Below, in pieces: positions 17,623 through 25,870 of a stretch of 64,000 nt of DNA. The stretch's first letter is position 1. Each line of letters starts with the position of its first letter. Origin of the DNA: CAWCBG01 sp963793845 (GTDB lineage: Bacteria > Acidobacteriota > Terriglobia > Terriglobales > Acidobacteriaceae); contig CAWCBG010000004.1 of the NCBI GenBank assembly GCA_963793845.1, positions 1 to 64,000 of the forward strand. Reading direction: 5' to 3'. The notes beneath the pieces were generated by a model, which saw only the letters and a program-made list of their open reading frames with translations, was not told the DNA's origin and ran no database searches. Position numbers and translations under genes: made by a program.

Positions 17623-17830
17623 TGCGGGGGGCCTCCAAACGGTGGCAAACGTTTTATTTTACGCGAGAGCTTCGGGAGGGCCGGGTCGGCCGGGCTTTGC
17701 AGACGCTTCAAAGCCGCTACGCGGCTGGGTAATATTCTCAGGCGCCAATTTGAGGCGTCACGCCGGGGCTTAATTCGCCGCTGTCGCAGCTGTATATCCG
17801 GAATTCGCAATTTTGAACAGTTGTAAAATG

Positions 17831-17851
17831 TGATCCGCAAACTGCGGATCA
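17831..17851 (-). terminator. Hairpin after the redoxin gene
   Basis: TGATCCGCA (17831-17839) and TGCGGATCA (17843-17851) form a perfect 9-bp stem with a 3-base loop, 12 bases past the redoxin stop on the minus strand. The following bases (CATTTTAC) are only weakly T-rich. Confidence 0.45.
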
Positions 17852-17863
17852 GTTCTTGGAGCT

Positions 17864-18361
17864 TCAACCTCCGCGGAAATCGCGCACATCTTCTCCGCTG
17901 CGCCACAGTGGCATGGGCTGCTGATTGCGGTACGCGGCCAGCTTCTCGTGTATCGATTCCACATCGGGCTTCGACCAGCCGACGCTCGACACTTCAATTT
18001 CTCCGCCGGGCGCGATGTAGAACACGCTGGGCACGTTGGTGAGTCCGTAGGCGTTTGAGACTGGATAGTGTGAAGGGTCATCGAGCGCAATGGGAAAGGT
18101 CACGCCGAATTCCTGCATAAATTTCCGGGTCTTCTTCGCGTCGTCCTGCGAGATACCCATGAAAGTGATGCGGGCGTCCTGGTTCGCCTGATAAACCCGT
18201 TCCAGAAATGGAAACGAATACTGGCAAACCGGGCAGCTTACCTTGAAGAAGGCGAGAACCACGGGACCCTTTAGCAGCGCATCGGACAACGAAACTTCCT
18301 GACCCTGCAACGTGGATAGGGTAAACTCGGGCGCGCTGAGTCCCGTGCTTAATGCAGCCAT
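17864..18361 (-). CDS. Redoxin (TlpA/AhpC-like thiol peroxidase or disulfide protein)
   Basis: A 165-residue thioredoxin-fold protein without a signal peptide. It has the redoxin start (LSAPEFTLSTLQGQEVSL), a peroxidatic or redox pair C43-P-V-C46 in FFKVSCPVCQYSFPF, and the cis-Pro region GLTNVPSVFYIAPGGEI. It could be a bacterioferritin-comigratory-type peroxidase or a cytoplasmic TlpA-like reductase; the CPVC spacing favours a thiol-disulfide role. It starts 26 bases after the mutY stop on the same strand, so the two probably share a transcript, which suits an oxidative-damage theme. Confidence 0.8.
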   Translation of the reverse strand: MAALSTGLSAPEFTLSTLQGQEVSLSDALLKGPVVLAFFKVSCPVCQYSFPFLERVYQANQDARITFMGISQDDAKKTRKFMQEFGVTFPIALDDPSHYPVSNAYGLTNVPSVFYIAPGGEIEVSSVGWSKPDVESIHEKLAAYRNQQPMPLWRSGEDVRDFRGG

Positions 18362-18387
18362 GAAGCCGACCTCCGAAACTTAACTAC

Positions 18388-19407
18388 TCAATTAGATTCG
18401 ATGGTGGGCTTCGGCGACTCAGCTGCCAGCTTGCCCAGGATCTTGCGAGCCAGCCCGGTTAGAGCAAGCTTCTCCCATTGGCGGCGTGTGAAATAGCGCG
18501 ATTTGCCGTCGATCTTTGGCCGCTGATTGTCGCATACAAATATGACCGAGACATCGTAGTCAGTGTCCGTGATGGAGTGGCGCAACCTGGCAAGCGGCAG
18601 GTTTCCATTGCGTTGAGTTTGTGGGATTGCTGGCAACTCCCACATCCCCGCCATCAATGAACTGTCGGCTGGCCGTTGCACCAGCAGCACGGCGTCCTTC
18701 TGCGGCACCAAGGCGTAGCACAGCTGCTTTCGCTTCCGCGGACTCTGCGGCTGCGTTTCACCGGCACCACGGGTGGCGCACCAAGTAATCAGCGGACATA
18801 CCAGGCACTGCGGCGCGCGCGGCGTACAAATGGTCGCACCCAACTCCATCATCGCCTGGTTGAAGTCTCCCGGTCGATCGCGGCTGAGCAAATCTAGTGC
18901 CTGCTGCCACGCGTCTTCTTTTCCGACGTTTCGCCCGAATAGACGCCCCAGCACTCTTTCAACGTTGCCGTCGACCAATGCGACTGGCTCCCCGAAGGCG
19001 ATGCTGGCGATGGCGGCGGCGGTATAGCGGCCAATGCCCGGCAGTTTCTTCAACTCCTCCGCGCTCTGGGGAAATTGGCCCCGATGTTCGCGCACGATGA
19101 ACTTGGCCGCCTGGTGCATGCGTCTCGCACGATGGTAGTAGCCGAGCCCGCTCCACGCAGCGAGCACCGACTGCTCACGCGCCGCTGCCAACTTTTCCAC
19201 GCTGGGGAACTTCTGCATCCAGCGGGCGTAGTGGTCCAGCACGGCTGCGACCCGCGTCTGCTGCAGCATGATCTCCGACACCCAGACGCGGTAGGGATCA
19301 GCGTCCGCACGCCATGGCAGATCGCGTCGATGAAGGTCGTACCAAGCCAGCAAGGCAGTTCGCAGCCTGCGAAGTTGAGTCGTCGAAAGAGGGACTGCTG
19401 AGATCAT
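18388..19407 (-). CDS. mutY: Adenine DNA glycosylase MutY
   Basis: A 339-residue base-excision-repair enzyme that removes adenine opposite 8-oxoguanine. From ATG 19407, the catalytic Glu is E45 in VSEIMLQQTRV. The helix-hairpin-helix is LPGIGRYTAAAIASIAFG and the catalytic Asp lies in ALVDGNVERVL. The [4Fe-4S] cluster ligands follow the pattern C-x6-C-x2-C-x5-C (CTPRAPQCLVCPLITWC). A C-terminal NUDIX-like 8-oxoG recognition domain follows (about residues 235-330). The frame is open to 19515, but the extra N-terminal residues do not match the family. A redoxin gene follows on the same strand. Confidence 0.92.
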   Translation of the reverse strand: MISAVPLSTTQLRRLRTALLAWYDLHRRDLPWRADADPYRVWVSEIMLQQTRVAAVLDHYARWMQKFPSVEKLAAAREQSVLAAWSGLGYYHRARRMHQAAKFIVREHRGQFPQSAEELKKLPGIGRYTAAAIASIAFGEPVALVDGNVERVLGRLFGRNVGKEDAWQQALDLLSRDRPGDFNQAMMELGATICTPRAPQCLVCPLITWCATRGAGETQPQSPRKRKQLCYALVPQKDAVLLVQRPADSSLMAGMWELPAIPQTQRNGNLPLARLRHSITDTDYDVSVIFVCDNQRPKIDGKSRYFTRRQWEKLALTGLARKILGKLAAESPKPTIESN

Positions 19408-19515
19408 GTGAGGCGATTGTAAACAGGTGGGCAAAGCCCACCACCCGTGCCGTTCGTGGCGGGTCCTTGCAGTCGTCATTCCCCACCTCGCCGTCGGCCG
19501 TTGACTAGGGTACAA

Positions 19516-19948
19516 GCTGCGAAGGTGTAGCCTCGGGTGTGGTGTTCCAGCAGAGGTGCTCTTTATCCGAAAGTTATTTTTGCCGGCGGGACGCGGAGTT
19601 GAAGGTCCGTCTCTACCCGATCTTGGGCCGCCGACTTGGGGACCGACTCAGGTGGACTGTTTACCAAGTCGTACATTCGTTGGGAATCCCGCGGCGAGCA
19701 GATCTCTCGAGCACATTGCGGTTAATCTCGGTACCCCCCTCCCCCCTCTCGTCCTCGGATCGGGAAAAATCTGGCATTTATCAATGACTTAGCCGGATTT
19801 TGTCGCCTGTAAATACTTGCGGCTCAAGATTTTACCTGTAAACCAAATGAGATCAAGATTTTGCGGCGATCCGTGCAAAATCTTCATTCCCTTGGAGTTA
19901 AAGGTCAAAATCTTGAGCCCCAAGGACTTAGCTACGATTTTCTCCAGA
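19516..19948. other. Intergenic region with C-rich tract and nested hairpins
   Basis: No gene. A pyrimidine tract (ACCCCCCTCCCCCCTCTC, near 19732) is followed by AT-richer DNA than its surroundings and by the nested inverted repeats listed separately. Two short plus-strand frames (starting near 19539 and 19556) have no ribosome binding site and no recognisable product. Confidence 0.6.
19821..19919. repeat. Nested inverted repeats built on TCAAGATTTT
   Basis: The outer pair is GGCTCAAGATTTTACC (19821-19836) and its near-perfect complement at 19903-19919, with one extra base. The inner pair is AAGATTTTGC (19855-19864) and GCAAAATCTT (19875-19884), a perfect 10-bp stem. The two motifs are related in sequence, so all four arms are copies of one ~10-bp unit in alternating orientation. 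Confidence 0.7.
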
Positions 19949-20389
19949 CCGGTCGCGATCTCTATTAGCGCCAGGGTTAACACGCCGGAAGGCGTCCATG
20001 GCTGAATTTCAAAGAGCCTCTACCTCTATTCCGGTTCCGCACTGGGCGGAAAAGGGCGAAGACACACAACTCCCTTGCCCTCGCACCTCCAAAGTAGAGG
20101 TATAGGGCGGTGGCCGCTAGTGCACAGATCACAGGCGTATGTGACAAGGGGAGACGCCTTCTCAGGATTCGTGCGCACTTGTAGTGGCGGGCTTTAGAGG
20201 CTCTGTCGCGACTGTGTCGCCGCTACGCGGCTCCGACCTCTTTTCCCACTTTTACCCCGGTCTTACGACCGGGCTATCGGCAATTCCGCCGCTGCGTGGC
20301 TGTTTTGTGCAGAGATCAACGGTCTTACTCCACCGCGGATTCTCCTTTGCGGTCGCGAACCAGTTTCTGAAGGCCCGTCGGATGACAAG
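19949..20389 (+). repeat. Right arm of the ~445-bp imperfect inverted repeat
   Basis: Matches the reverse complement of 9043-9496 nearly throughout, starting at CCGGTCGCGAT and ending at a GGATGACAAG-like sequence. It contains the same 170-bp sub-block (20208-20373) that appears a third time at 20465-20636. It also carries the tail of the MITE-like element family at its end. Confidence 0.8.
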
Positions 20390-20464
20390 AAAGAAATGAC
20401 TTGTGACGGCGCACCTAGCGTGGCCGCTGAAAAGCTCAAAAAGCAGATCTCTCCTCGGCCGGAA

Positions 20465-20636
20465 GAGACCGTGTCGCGAGTGGTGTCGCCGCTACGCGGC
20501 TCTGACGTTTTTCCCACTTTTACCCCGGTCTTACGACCGGGGCTAACTGCAATTCCACCGCTGCGCGGCTGTTTTGGCAGGGATCAGGGGTCTTACTCCA
20601 CTGCGCATTCTCATTTCCGGTTGTGCCACAGTCTCC
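20465..20636 (+). repeat. Third copy of the 170-bp repeat block
   Basis: Begins GAGACCGTGTCGCGAGTGGT and ends CCACAGTCTCC, so its own ends GAGAC/GTCTC are inverted. It shares the landmark CGGTCTTACGACCGGGGC (a small palindrome) and the GCTGCGCGGCTGTTTTG segment with 20208-20373 and, inverted, with 9073-9243. It lies just downstream of the tatC stop. Confidence 0.7.
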
Positions 20637-20659
20637 TACGCCAGGATGAACTCCGAGGG

Positions 20660-21460
20660 CTATCTTTCCGCCTTGGCCGCGCGCTTGCGGCGCTGAGTCG
20701 GGTGGACAAACCATGCGATCGCGATACTGACCACGTACAGCACGATCATGGGAGCGGCAAACAGGCACATGTTCATGATGTCGGTGGTGGGCGTGATAAT
20801 AGCCGCGATAATGAAAATAACCAGAATGGAATAGCGCAGGTTGCGCCACATAAATCCCGCAGTAAGCAGGCCCATCAGCGAGAGGAAGAAAACCAGGATC
20901 GGCATCTCGAAGATGAGGCCCAATCCGGCAATGATCGTGAGAAACAGGTCGGTGTATTCGCCGATGGTGATCATCGGCTTGAACTGCGAGCTCCAGCCAA
21001 TCAGGAAATCGAGGGCCGCGGGATAGACCATTTTGTAGCCGAAGTAGCCCCCGGCCAGAAACAATCCCACGGTGCTGAACATGAAGGGCAGCACATACCG
21101 CCGCTCGTGGCGATAGAGACCGGGCGAGATGAACAACCAGACCTGATAGAGCACGAACGGCGAGGCCACGAAGATTCCGCCCAGAAAGGCGATCTTCAAA
21201 TACATATTGAATGGGTCAGTCGGGTTGAGGTAGACGAGCTTCTGCTCCAACTGATGATTCGCCAGCGCCTCCATGATGGGCTTCTGCATGATGGCGAAGA
21301 TTTGCTCGTGATACCACCAGCACACGCAGAAGCCGCCCAGCACATAAAGAAAACTGTAGATGATACGGCGACGCAATTCCTCGAGGTGTTCGAGGAAGCT
21401 CATGCCCGTCATCTCTTCCGAGGTGCGCTGCGTGGCTTTTTCCAGTACTGGACTAGGCAT
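20660..21460 (-). CDS. tatC: Sec-independent protein translocase subunit TatC
   Basis: A 266-residue membrane protein, the receptor core of the twin-arginine export system. It starts with the diagnostic cytoplasmic segment MSFLEHLEELRRRIIYS and has six transmembrane helices. The first periplasmic loop contains the conserved region FNMYLKIAFLGGIFVASPFVLYQVWLFISPGLYRHERRY, and the Phe-Glu pair in GLGLIFEMPI is present. The N-terminal coding end overlaps the upstream tatA/B gene by 8 bases, so the two form an operon. The Lys/Arg-rich C-terminus is cytoplasmic. Confidence 0.95.
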   Translation of the reverse strand: MPSPVLEKATQRTSEEMTGMSFLEHLEELRRRIIYSFLYVLGGFCVCWWYHEQIFAIMQKPIMEALANHQLEQKLVYLNPTDPFNMYLKIAFLGGIFVASPFVLYQVWLFISPGLYRHERRYVLPFMFSTVGLFLAGGYFGYKMVYPAALDFLIGWSSQFKPMITIGEYTDLFLTIIAGLGLIFEMPILVFFLSLMGLLTAGFMWRNLRYSILVIFIIAAIITPTTDIMNMCLFAAPMIVLYVVSIAIAWFVHPTQRRKRAAKAER

Positions 21461-21860
21461 TCGGACTCACGGAGGATCCGGTTGGGTCGCTCTCTAGCAT
21501 AGAGGAAACATGGGTTTCGGGGTCCAGCCGCTTGGGAACGGCCCCGCTCATTTCGGATAGGCTGCGGCTAACCGAGCCATCGGGCGGCGCACCCGGCATT
21601 TCCGGGAGCTTCTCCGCCGGCAGGATGGTACGGCCGGAATCGCCACTGGCGAGGGGCAATTCCTCCTGCTTCTTGACCCTCTCCTCCAGTTCGATGTTCA
21701 TCATCTCGACTTCCAGTTGGTTCTTGAATTCATTGCTGGCCCGCTTGAACTCAGCCAAGGCTTTGCCAAGTTGGCGACCCAATTCAGGAAGTTTGCGGGG
21801 GCCGAAGACGACCAACGCCAACAAAAATATGAAGATCATCTCTGGCATGCCGAGATTCAT
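21453..21860 (-). CDS. TatA/TatB-family translocase subunit
   Basis: A 135-residue protein with one N-terminal transmembrane helix (MPEMIFIFLLALVVFG) followed by the family hinge FGPRKLPELGRQLGKALAEFKRAS and an amphipathic helix, then a long Pro/Ser-rich cytoplasmic tail. The length and the E-rich helix (QLEVEMMNIELEERVKKQEE) suggest TatB more than TatA, but the two cannot be split securely here. It overlaps tatC by 8 bases and supplies the partner subunit of the Tat translocase. Confidence 0.88.
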   Translation of the reverse strand: MNLGMPEMIFIFLLALVVFGPRKLPELGRQLGKALAEFKRASNEFKNQLEVEMMNIELEERVKKQEELPLASGDSGRTILPAEKLPEMPGAPPDGSVSRSLSEMSGAVPKRLDPETHVSSMLESDPTGSSVSPNA

Positions 21861-22214
21861 ATGGTCATCATAATGCGCACGAGCGTGGGCAGCAACGCAA
21901 CCGCAAAATTGGCCCGTTGACCGCCGCCGCGACCCTTTCGTCCGCTGAGCACCAGGAAACCCGGGAGTGTGTTGGCCCTATGTCAGCCCGGAACGAAGAA
22001 AATAGCCGCATGGTGCTCACGAAGCTCATTCCTTACCGTCTGTTACGCAGGCCACGGCTTAATGGATTTCGCACCCAGCGCATCACGGCTCGCATCCAAC
22101 AAAGCGGCGGTTTCATGAGCTTAAAGCCTTGGGACCGCATGTTATACTTTGGACAATCCAAGCAGTCGGTGCGCAACGAGTCTAATGCTTTCCCGGCCAG
22201 CCAAAGGACATTCA
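21861..22214. other. Divergent intergenic region between tat genes and ctp
   Basis: 354 bases between two divergent transcripts. Open frames on both strands lack ribosome binding sites and recognisable products. The only regulatory signal I can point to is the extended -10 candidate at 22140-22148. Confidence 0.5.
22140..22148 (+). promoter_or_regulatory. Candidate extended -10 promoter for ctp
   Basis: TGTTATACT contains TG, one spacer base and TATACT, an extended -10 form, 66 bases ahead of the start codon. No clear -35 is present, which extended -10 promoters do not strictly need. Confidence 0.35.
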
Positions 22215-23867
22215 ATGGCAAGTAGTTCACGCCGCTCAGCCGTCATCGTCATAATCGTCGTTCTTACCTGTGGATGCGTCGGCATGCTGTTTGGCCAGCG
22301 GCTTACCACCACCTCTTCCTCGAACGACGGAGACATCCGCGATAGCCTGAAGAGCTTTACGCAGGTTTACGAAGTGGTGCAGCAGAATTATGCCGAGCCG
22401 GTAAATCCCGACAAGGCGATCTACAACGGCGCCATCCCCGGAATGCTGCGGGTGCTCGACCCCCACTCCAATTTTTTTGATCCTAAGTCCTACGCGGCTC
22501 TGCGCGAAGAGCAGCGCGGCAAGTATTACGGCGTCGGGATGCAGGTAGGTCCTCGCAACAACAAAGTCATAGTGATCGCTCCCTTTGCCGGAGCTCCGGC
22601 ATACCGGGCTGGCATTCGTCCGGGCGACGTGATCATCGCCATCGACGGCAAGCCTACGGACAACATGAGCACCACCGACGTAGCTGACTTGCTGAAAGGA
22701 CCCAAGGGCACGACAGTAAAAATCACCATGTTACGTGAGGGCTCGGACAAGCCGCTCGACTTTACCGTCGTGCGCGACGAGATTCCCCGCTACAGCGTTG
22801 ACGTAAAGTTTATGATCCGTCCCGGCATCGGCTATATACATATCTCCGGCTTCCAAGAGACTACGGATCATGAGGTGGCCGAGGCGCTGGATGAGTTCCA
22901 GCAACAGGGCGAGTTGAAGGGCTTGATTCTCGATCTGCGGCAGAATCCCGGCGGCCTGCTTAGCGAGGGCGTGGGCGTGGCGGACAAGTTCCTGAAGAAG
23001 GGACAGGTGATTGTTTCGCATCATGGCCGTAACTCGGCTGAGAAGGTCTACCGTGCCAGCCACGGCAACGGCGGCAAAGACTATCCGCTGGTCGTCCTGG
23101 TAAACCGTGGAACTGCGTCGGCGGCGGAAATTGTCGCCGGAGCGATTCAGGACCACGATCGCGGACTGATCGCAGGTGAAACTACCTTTGGTAAGGGCTT
23201 GGTGCAGACCGTTTATCCGCTCTCGGAAAACACGGGTTTGGCGCTGACCACCGCGAAATATTACACGCCGAGCGGCCGGCTGATTCAGCGGGAATACACC
23301 GGCGTTTCGCTGTACGACTATTACTACAATCGCGACAGCGCGGACATCAACAGCACTGCGGGGCGCGAAGTTAAGATGACCGACAGCGGCCGGACGGTGT
23401 ACGGCGGCGGCGGCATCACTCCGGATGTGAAAATTGCTTCGGTCAAAACCAACCGATTCCAGGATCAGGTGCTGGAAAAGTACACGTTCTTCAACTTCGC
23501 CAAGCACTACGTCATCAACCATCAGGTCACAAAGCAGTTCGTGGTCGATGAAGCGGTCATGCAGGAGTTCCGCAAGTTCCTGGATGCGAATCAGGTGCCC
23601 TTCACCGAAGCCGATCTGGCGCAGAACATGGATTGGATCAAGTCCAACATCAAGGCGGAACTGTTCATCAACGAGTTCGGTCAGCAGGAAGGCATGAAGG
23701 TCCACACCGAAACCGATCCCGAAGTAGCGAAGGCTCTGGAACTGCTGCCGCAAGCCAAGCAACTCGCCGATAATGCGCGCAAGATCATCGCTCAGCGCAG
23801 TAACGCGCGTTTGACAGCTTCGCAGGAAACAGCAGCGGCGACGGCGACGACCAATACACCTCACTGA
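22215..23867 (+). CDS. C-terminal processing protease, S41 family (Ctp/Prc)
   Basis: A 550-residue periplasmic serine protease. An N-terminal hydrophobic anchor/signal (SAVIVIIVVLTCGCVGMLFG) is followed by a helical segment, a PDZ domain (YYGVGMQVG ... YRAGIRPGDVIIAIDGKPT) and the S41 core. The catalytic Ser is in NRGTASAAEIVAG and the catalytic Lys in TTFGKGLVQTVYPL; LILDLRQNPGG is also typical. A ~130-residue C-terminal extension follows. ATG 22215 has AAAGGA 6 bases upstream. Such enzymes trim or degrade exported proteins from their C-terminus. A terminator hairpin follows the gene, so it is monocistronic. Confidence 0.9.
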   Translation: MASSSRRSAVIVIIVVLTCGCVGMLFGQRLTTTSSSNDGDIRDSLKSFTQVYEVVQQNYAEPVNPDKAIYNGAIPGMLRVLDPHSNFFDPKSYAALREEQRGKYYGVGMQVGPRNNKVIVIAPFAGAPAYRAGIRPGDVIIAIDGKPTDNMSTTDVADLLKGPKGTTVKITMLREGSDKPLDFTVVRDEIPRYSVDVKFMIRPGIGYIHISGFQETTDHEVAEALDEFQQQGELKGLILDLRQNPGGLLSEGVGVADKFLKKGQVIVSHHGRNSAEKVYRASHGNGGKDYPLVVLVNRGTASAAEIVAGAIQDHDRGLIAGETTFGKGLVQTVYPLSENTGLALTTAKYYTPSGRLIQREYTGVSLYDYYYNRDSADINSTAGREVKMTDSGRTVYGGGGITPDVKIASVKTNRFQDQVLEKYTFFNFAKHYVINHQVTKQFVVDEAVMQEFRKFLDANQVPFTEADLAQNMDWIKSNIKAELFINEFGQQEGMKVHTETDPEVAKALELLPQAKQLADNARKIIAQRSNARLTASQETAAATATTNTPH

Positions 23868-23892
23868 GCAACTTCAAGCCTACAAATGAAAG

Positions 23893-23920
23893 AGGCCCGC
23901 GCAGGCGGGCCTTCCTTATT
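23893..23920 (+). terminator. Rho-independent terminator after ctp
   Basis: AGGCCCGC (23893-23900) pairs with GCGGGCCT (23905-23912) around a 4-base loop, followed by the T-rich TCCTTATT. It starts 25 bases after the ctp stop. Confidence 0.8.
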
Positions 23921-23994
23921 TGGAGGCAGGTAAGTGATTGTCGAGTGAATGAATTCGAGATGAATCGCGTGATTTCTATCAGCCTGCGGCCGCT

Positions 23995-25728
23995 CTAGTT
24001 CTTGGCCTTTTCCTTCTTCTCCACCTTCGCCCAGGTATCCCGCAAAGGGACAGTGCGGTTGAAGACCAGTCGCTCAGATGTCGTGTCGGGATCAACGCAG
24101 AAATAGCCTAGCCGCTCGAACTGGTAGCGGTCCCCAGCCTTGGCTTCGGCGAGAGAAGGCTCCAGTTTGGCCTCGGTCACGATTTCCAGCGAATTCGGGT
24201 TCAGGTTGGCCGTGAAGTCTTCGCCGTCCGTTGTGGCGTTCGGATCTTCCTTGCTGAACAGATTGTCGTAAAGCCGAATCTCGGCATCGATCGCGTGTGC
24301 CGCCGAAACCCAGTGAATCGTTGACTTCACTTTTCGGCCGTCGGGAGTGTTTCCTCCCCGGGTGGCAGGATCGTAGGTGCAATGCACCTCCACGACCTCG
24401 CCCTTCTCGTTCTTCAGCACATCGGTGCAGGTGATGAGATATCCGTAGCGCAGCCGCACCTCGCGTCCCGGAGACAGACGATAGAACTGCCGAGGCGGAT
24501 TCTCGCGAAAATCATCCTGCTCGATATAGAGCACGCGCGAAAACGGCACCTTCCGCATGCCCGCACTGACATCTTCGGGATTGTTCACCGCTTCCATCTG
24601 CTCGACCTGATCTTCGGGATAGTTATCGATCACGACCCGAAGCGGCCGCAGCACGGCCATGACCCGCGGCGCGCGCTTGTTCAGGTCCTCACGCAGAAAG
24701 TGCTCCAGCATGGCGAGCTCGATTACGCCGTTGGTTTTCGAGACTCCAATCGCGGCACAGAAATTGCGCAGAGCTTCGGGCGTATATCCGCGGCGTCGAA
24801 TGCCCGACAATGTCGGCATGCGCGGATCATCCCATCCGCGGACGTGCCCGTTCTGCACCAGAGCCAGCAACTTGCGCTTGCTCAGCAGGGTGTAGGTGAT
24901 GTTAAGACGGTCGAACTCGATCTGCTGCGAAGGGAAGATGCCTAGCTGCTGGATGAACCAGTTGTACAGTGGGCGATGGTCCTCAAATTCCAGCGTACAG
25001 ACGGAATGTGTGATCTGCTCCAGCGAGTCAGACTGCCCGTGCGCGAAATCGTACATCGGGTAAATGCACCACTTGTTGCCTGTGCGATGGTGCTCAGCAT
25101 GAAGAATGCGATACATGATGGGATCGCGCATGTTCAGGTTGGGCGATGCCATGTCGATCTTGGCGCGTAGCGTCCTTGATCCGTCCGGAAACTCGCCTTT
25201 CCGCATGCGCTCGAAGAGATCGAGATTCTCTTCAACCGTACGATTCCGGTACGGGCTCTCGGTGCCGGGCGCGTTCAGCGTGCCGCGCATCTCGCGGACC
25301 TCATCGGCGGTCGAATCGTCGACGTAGGCTTTGCCGGCCTTGATCAGTTGTACCGCCCAGTCGTGAAGCTGATCGAAATAATCCGAAGCATAAAATAGCC
25401 GGTCTTCCCAATCGAAGCCCAGCCAGCGCACGTCCTTGATGATGGAATCGACGTACTCCTGCTCTTCCTTCTCGGGATTGGTGTCGTCGAAGCGAAGATT
25501 CGTCTTGCCGTTAAACTCGGCGGCCAGGCCGAAGTTCAGGCAGATGGATTTGGCATGGCCGATGTGCAGATAGCCGTTGGGCTCGGGAGGAAAGCGGGTC
25601 TGTACGCGTCCGTTGTACTTGTTGGTCTCAATATCTTTCAGAACGATGTCGCGAATGAAATTCGACGGAGCCTTCGCAGGTTCGGATGCAGCCGAAGCAG
25701 CAGCAAGATCAGAGTTCGATGCGGTCAT
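23995..25728 (-). CDS. glnS: Glutaminyl-tRNA synthetase
   Basis: A 577-residue class I aminoacyl-tRNA synthetase charging tRNA-Gln. The HIGH motif is in TRFPPEPNGYLHIGHAKS and the KMSKS loop is LLSKRKL. The GlnRS-specific sequence RFDDTNPEKEEQEYV is present, and the two anticodon-binding beta-barrels fill the C-terminal half. ATG 25728 is preceded by GAGGA about 10 bases upstream; the frame is open to 25806, but the added Arg-rich residues do not fit. The ~20-residue Ala/Ser-rich N-terminus is extra. Having GlnRS implies direct glutamine charging. Confidence 0.95.
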   Translation of the reverse strand: MTASNSDLAAASAASEPAKAPSNFIRDIVLKDIETNKYNGRVQTRFPPEPNGYLHIGHAKSICLNFGLAAEFNGKTNLRFDDTNPEKEEQEYVDSIIKDVRWLGFDWEDRLFYASDYFDQLHDWAVQLIKAGKAYVDDSTADEVREMRGTLNAPGTESPYRNRTVEENLDLFERMRKGEFPDGSRTLRAKIDMASPNLNMRDPIMYRILHAEHHRTGNKWCIYPMYDFAHGQSDSLEQITHSVCTLEFEDHRPLYNWFIQQLGIFPSQQIEFDRLNITYTLLSKRKLLALVQNGHVRGWDDPRMPTLSGIRRRGYTPEALRNFCAAIGVSKTNGVIELAMLEHFLREDLNKRAPRVMAVLRPLRVVIDNYPEDQVEQMEAVNNPEDVSAGMRKVPFSRVLYIEQDDFRENPPRQFYRLSPGREVRLRYGYLITCTDVLKNEKGEVVEVHCTYDPATRGGNTPDGRKVKSTIHWVSAAHAIDAEIRLYDNLFSKEDPNATTDGEDFTANLNPNSLEIVTEAKLEPSLAEAKAGDRYQFERLGYFCVDPDTTSERLVFNRTVPLRDTWAKVEKKEKAKN

Positions 25729-25870
25729 GAAAATGGATTCCTCGGACGAATCGGCAGCTGCGCGCAAGCGCCGTACCCGCCTGAGATTATTGTAACGAAA
25801 TAGCAATCAATTCGACGTCGGCTCGGACCTTCGCGTCAGGCGTAAGGCACGAACGGCATCGCTGCTCGTG

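Noticed and set aside
19539..19792. Two overlapping small plus-strand frames (about 80 codons each)
   Set aside because: No ribosome binding site, no domain, and they run through a low-complexity pyrimidine tract.
19821..19919. Repeated TCAAGATTTT units considered as a CRISPR array
   Set aside because: Units alternate in orientation, spacing is irregular, there are only four, and no cas genes exist.
20396..21502. A 368-codon open frame on the plus strand across tatC
   Set aside because: It runs antisense to tatC and through repeats. Its His/Glu/Asp-rich sequence is the usual shadow of a GC-rich gene.
22731..23864. A 377-codon minus-strand frame opposite ctp
   Set aside because: Antisense to a well-supported S41 protease, with shadow-type composition.
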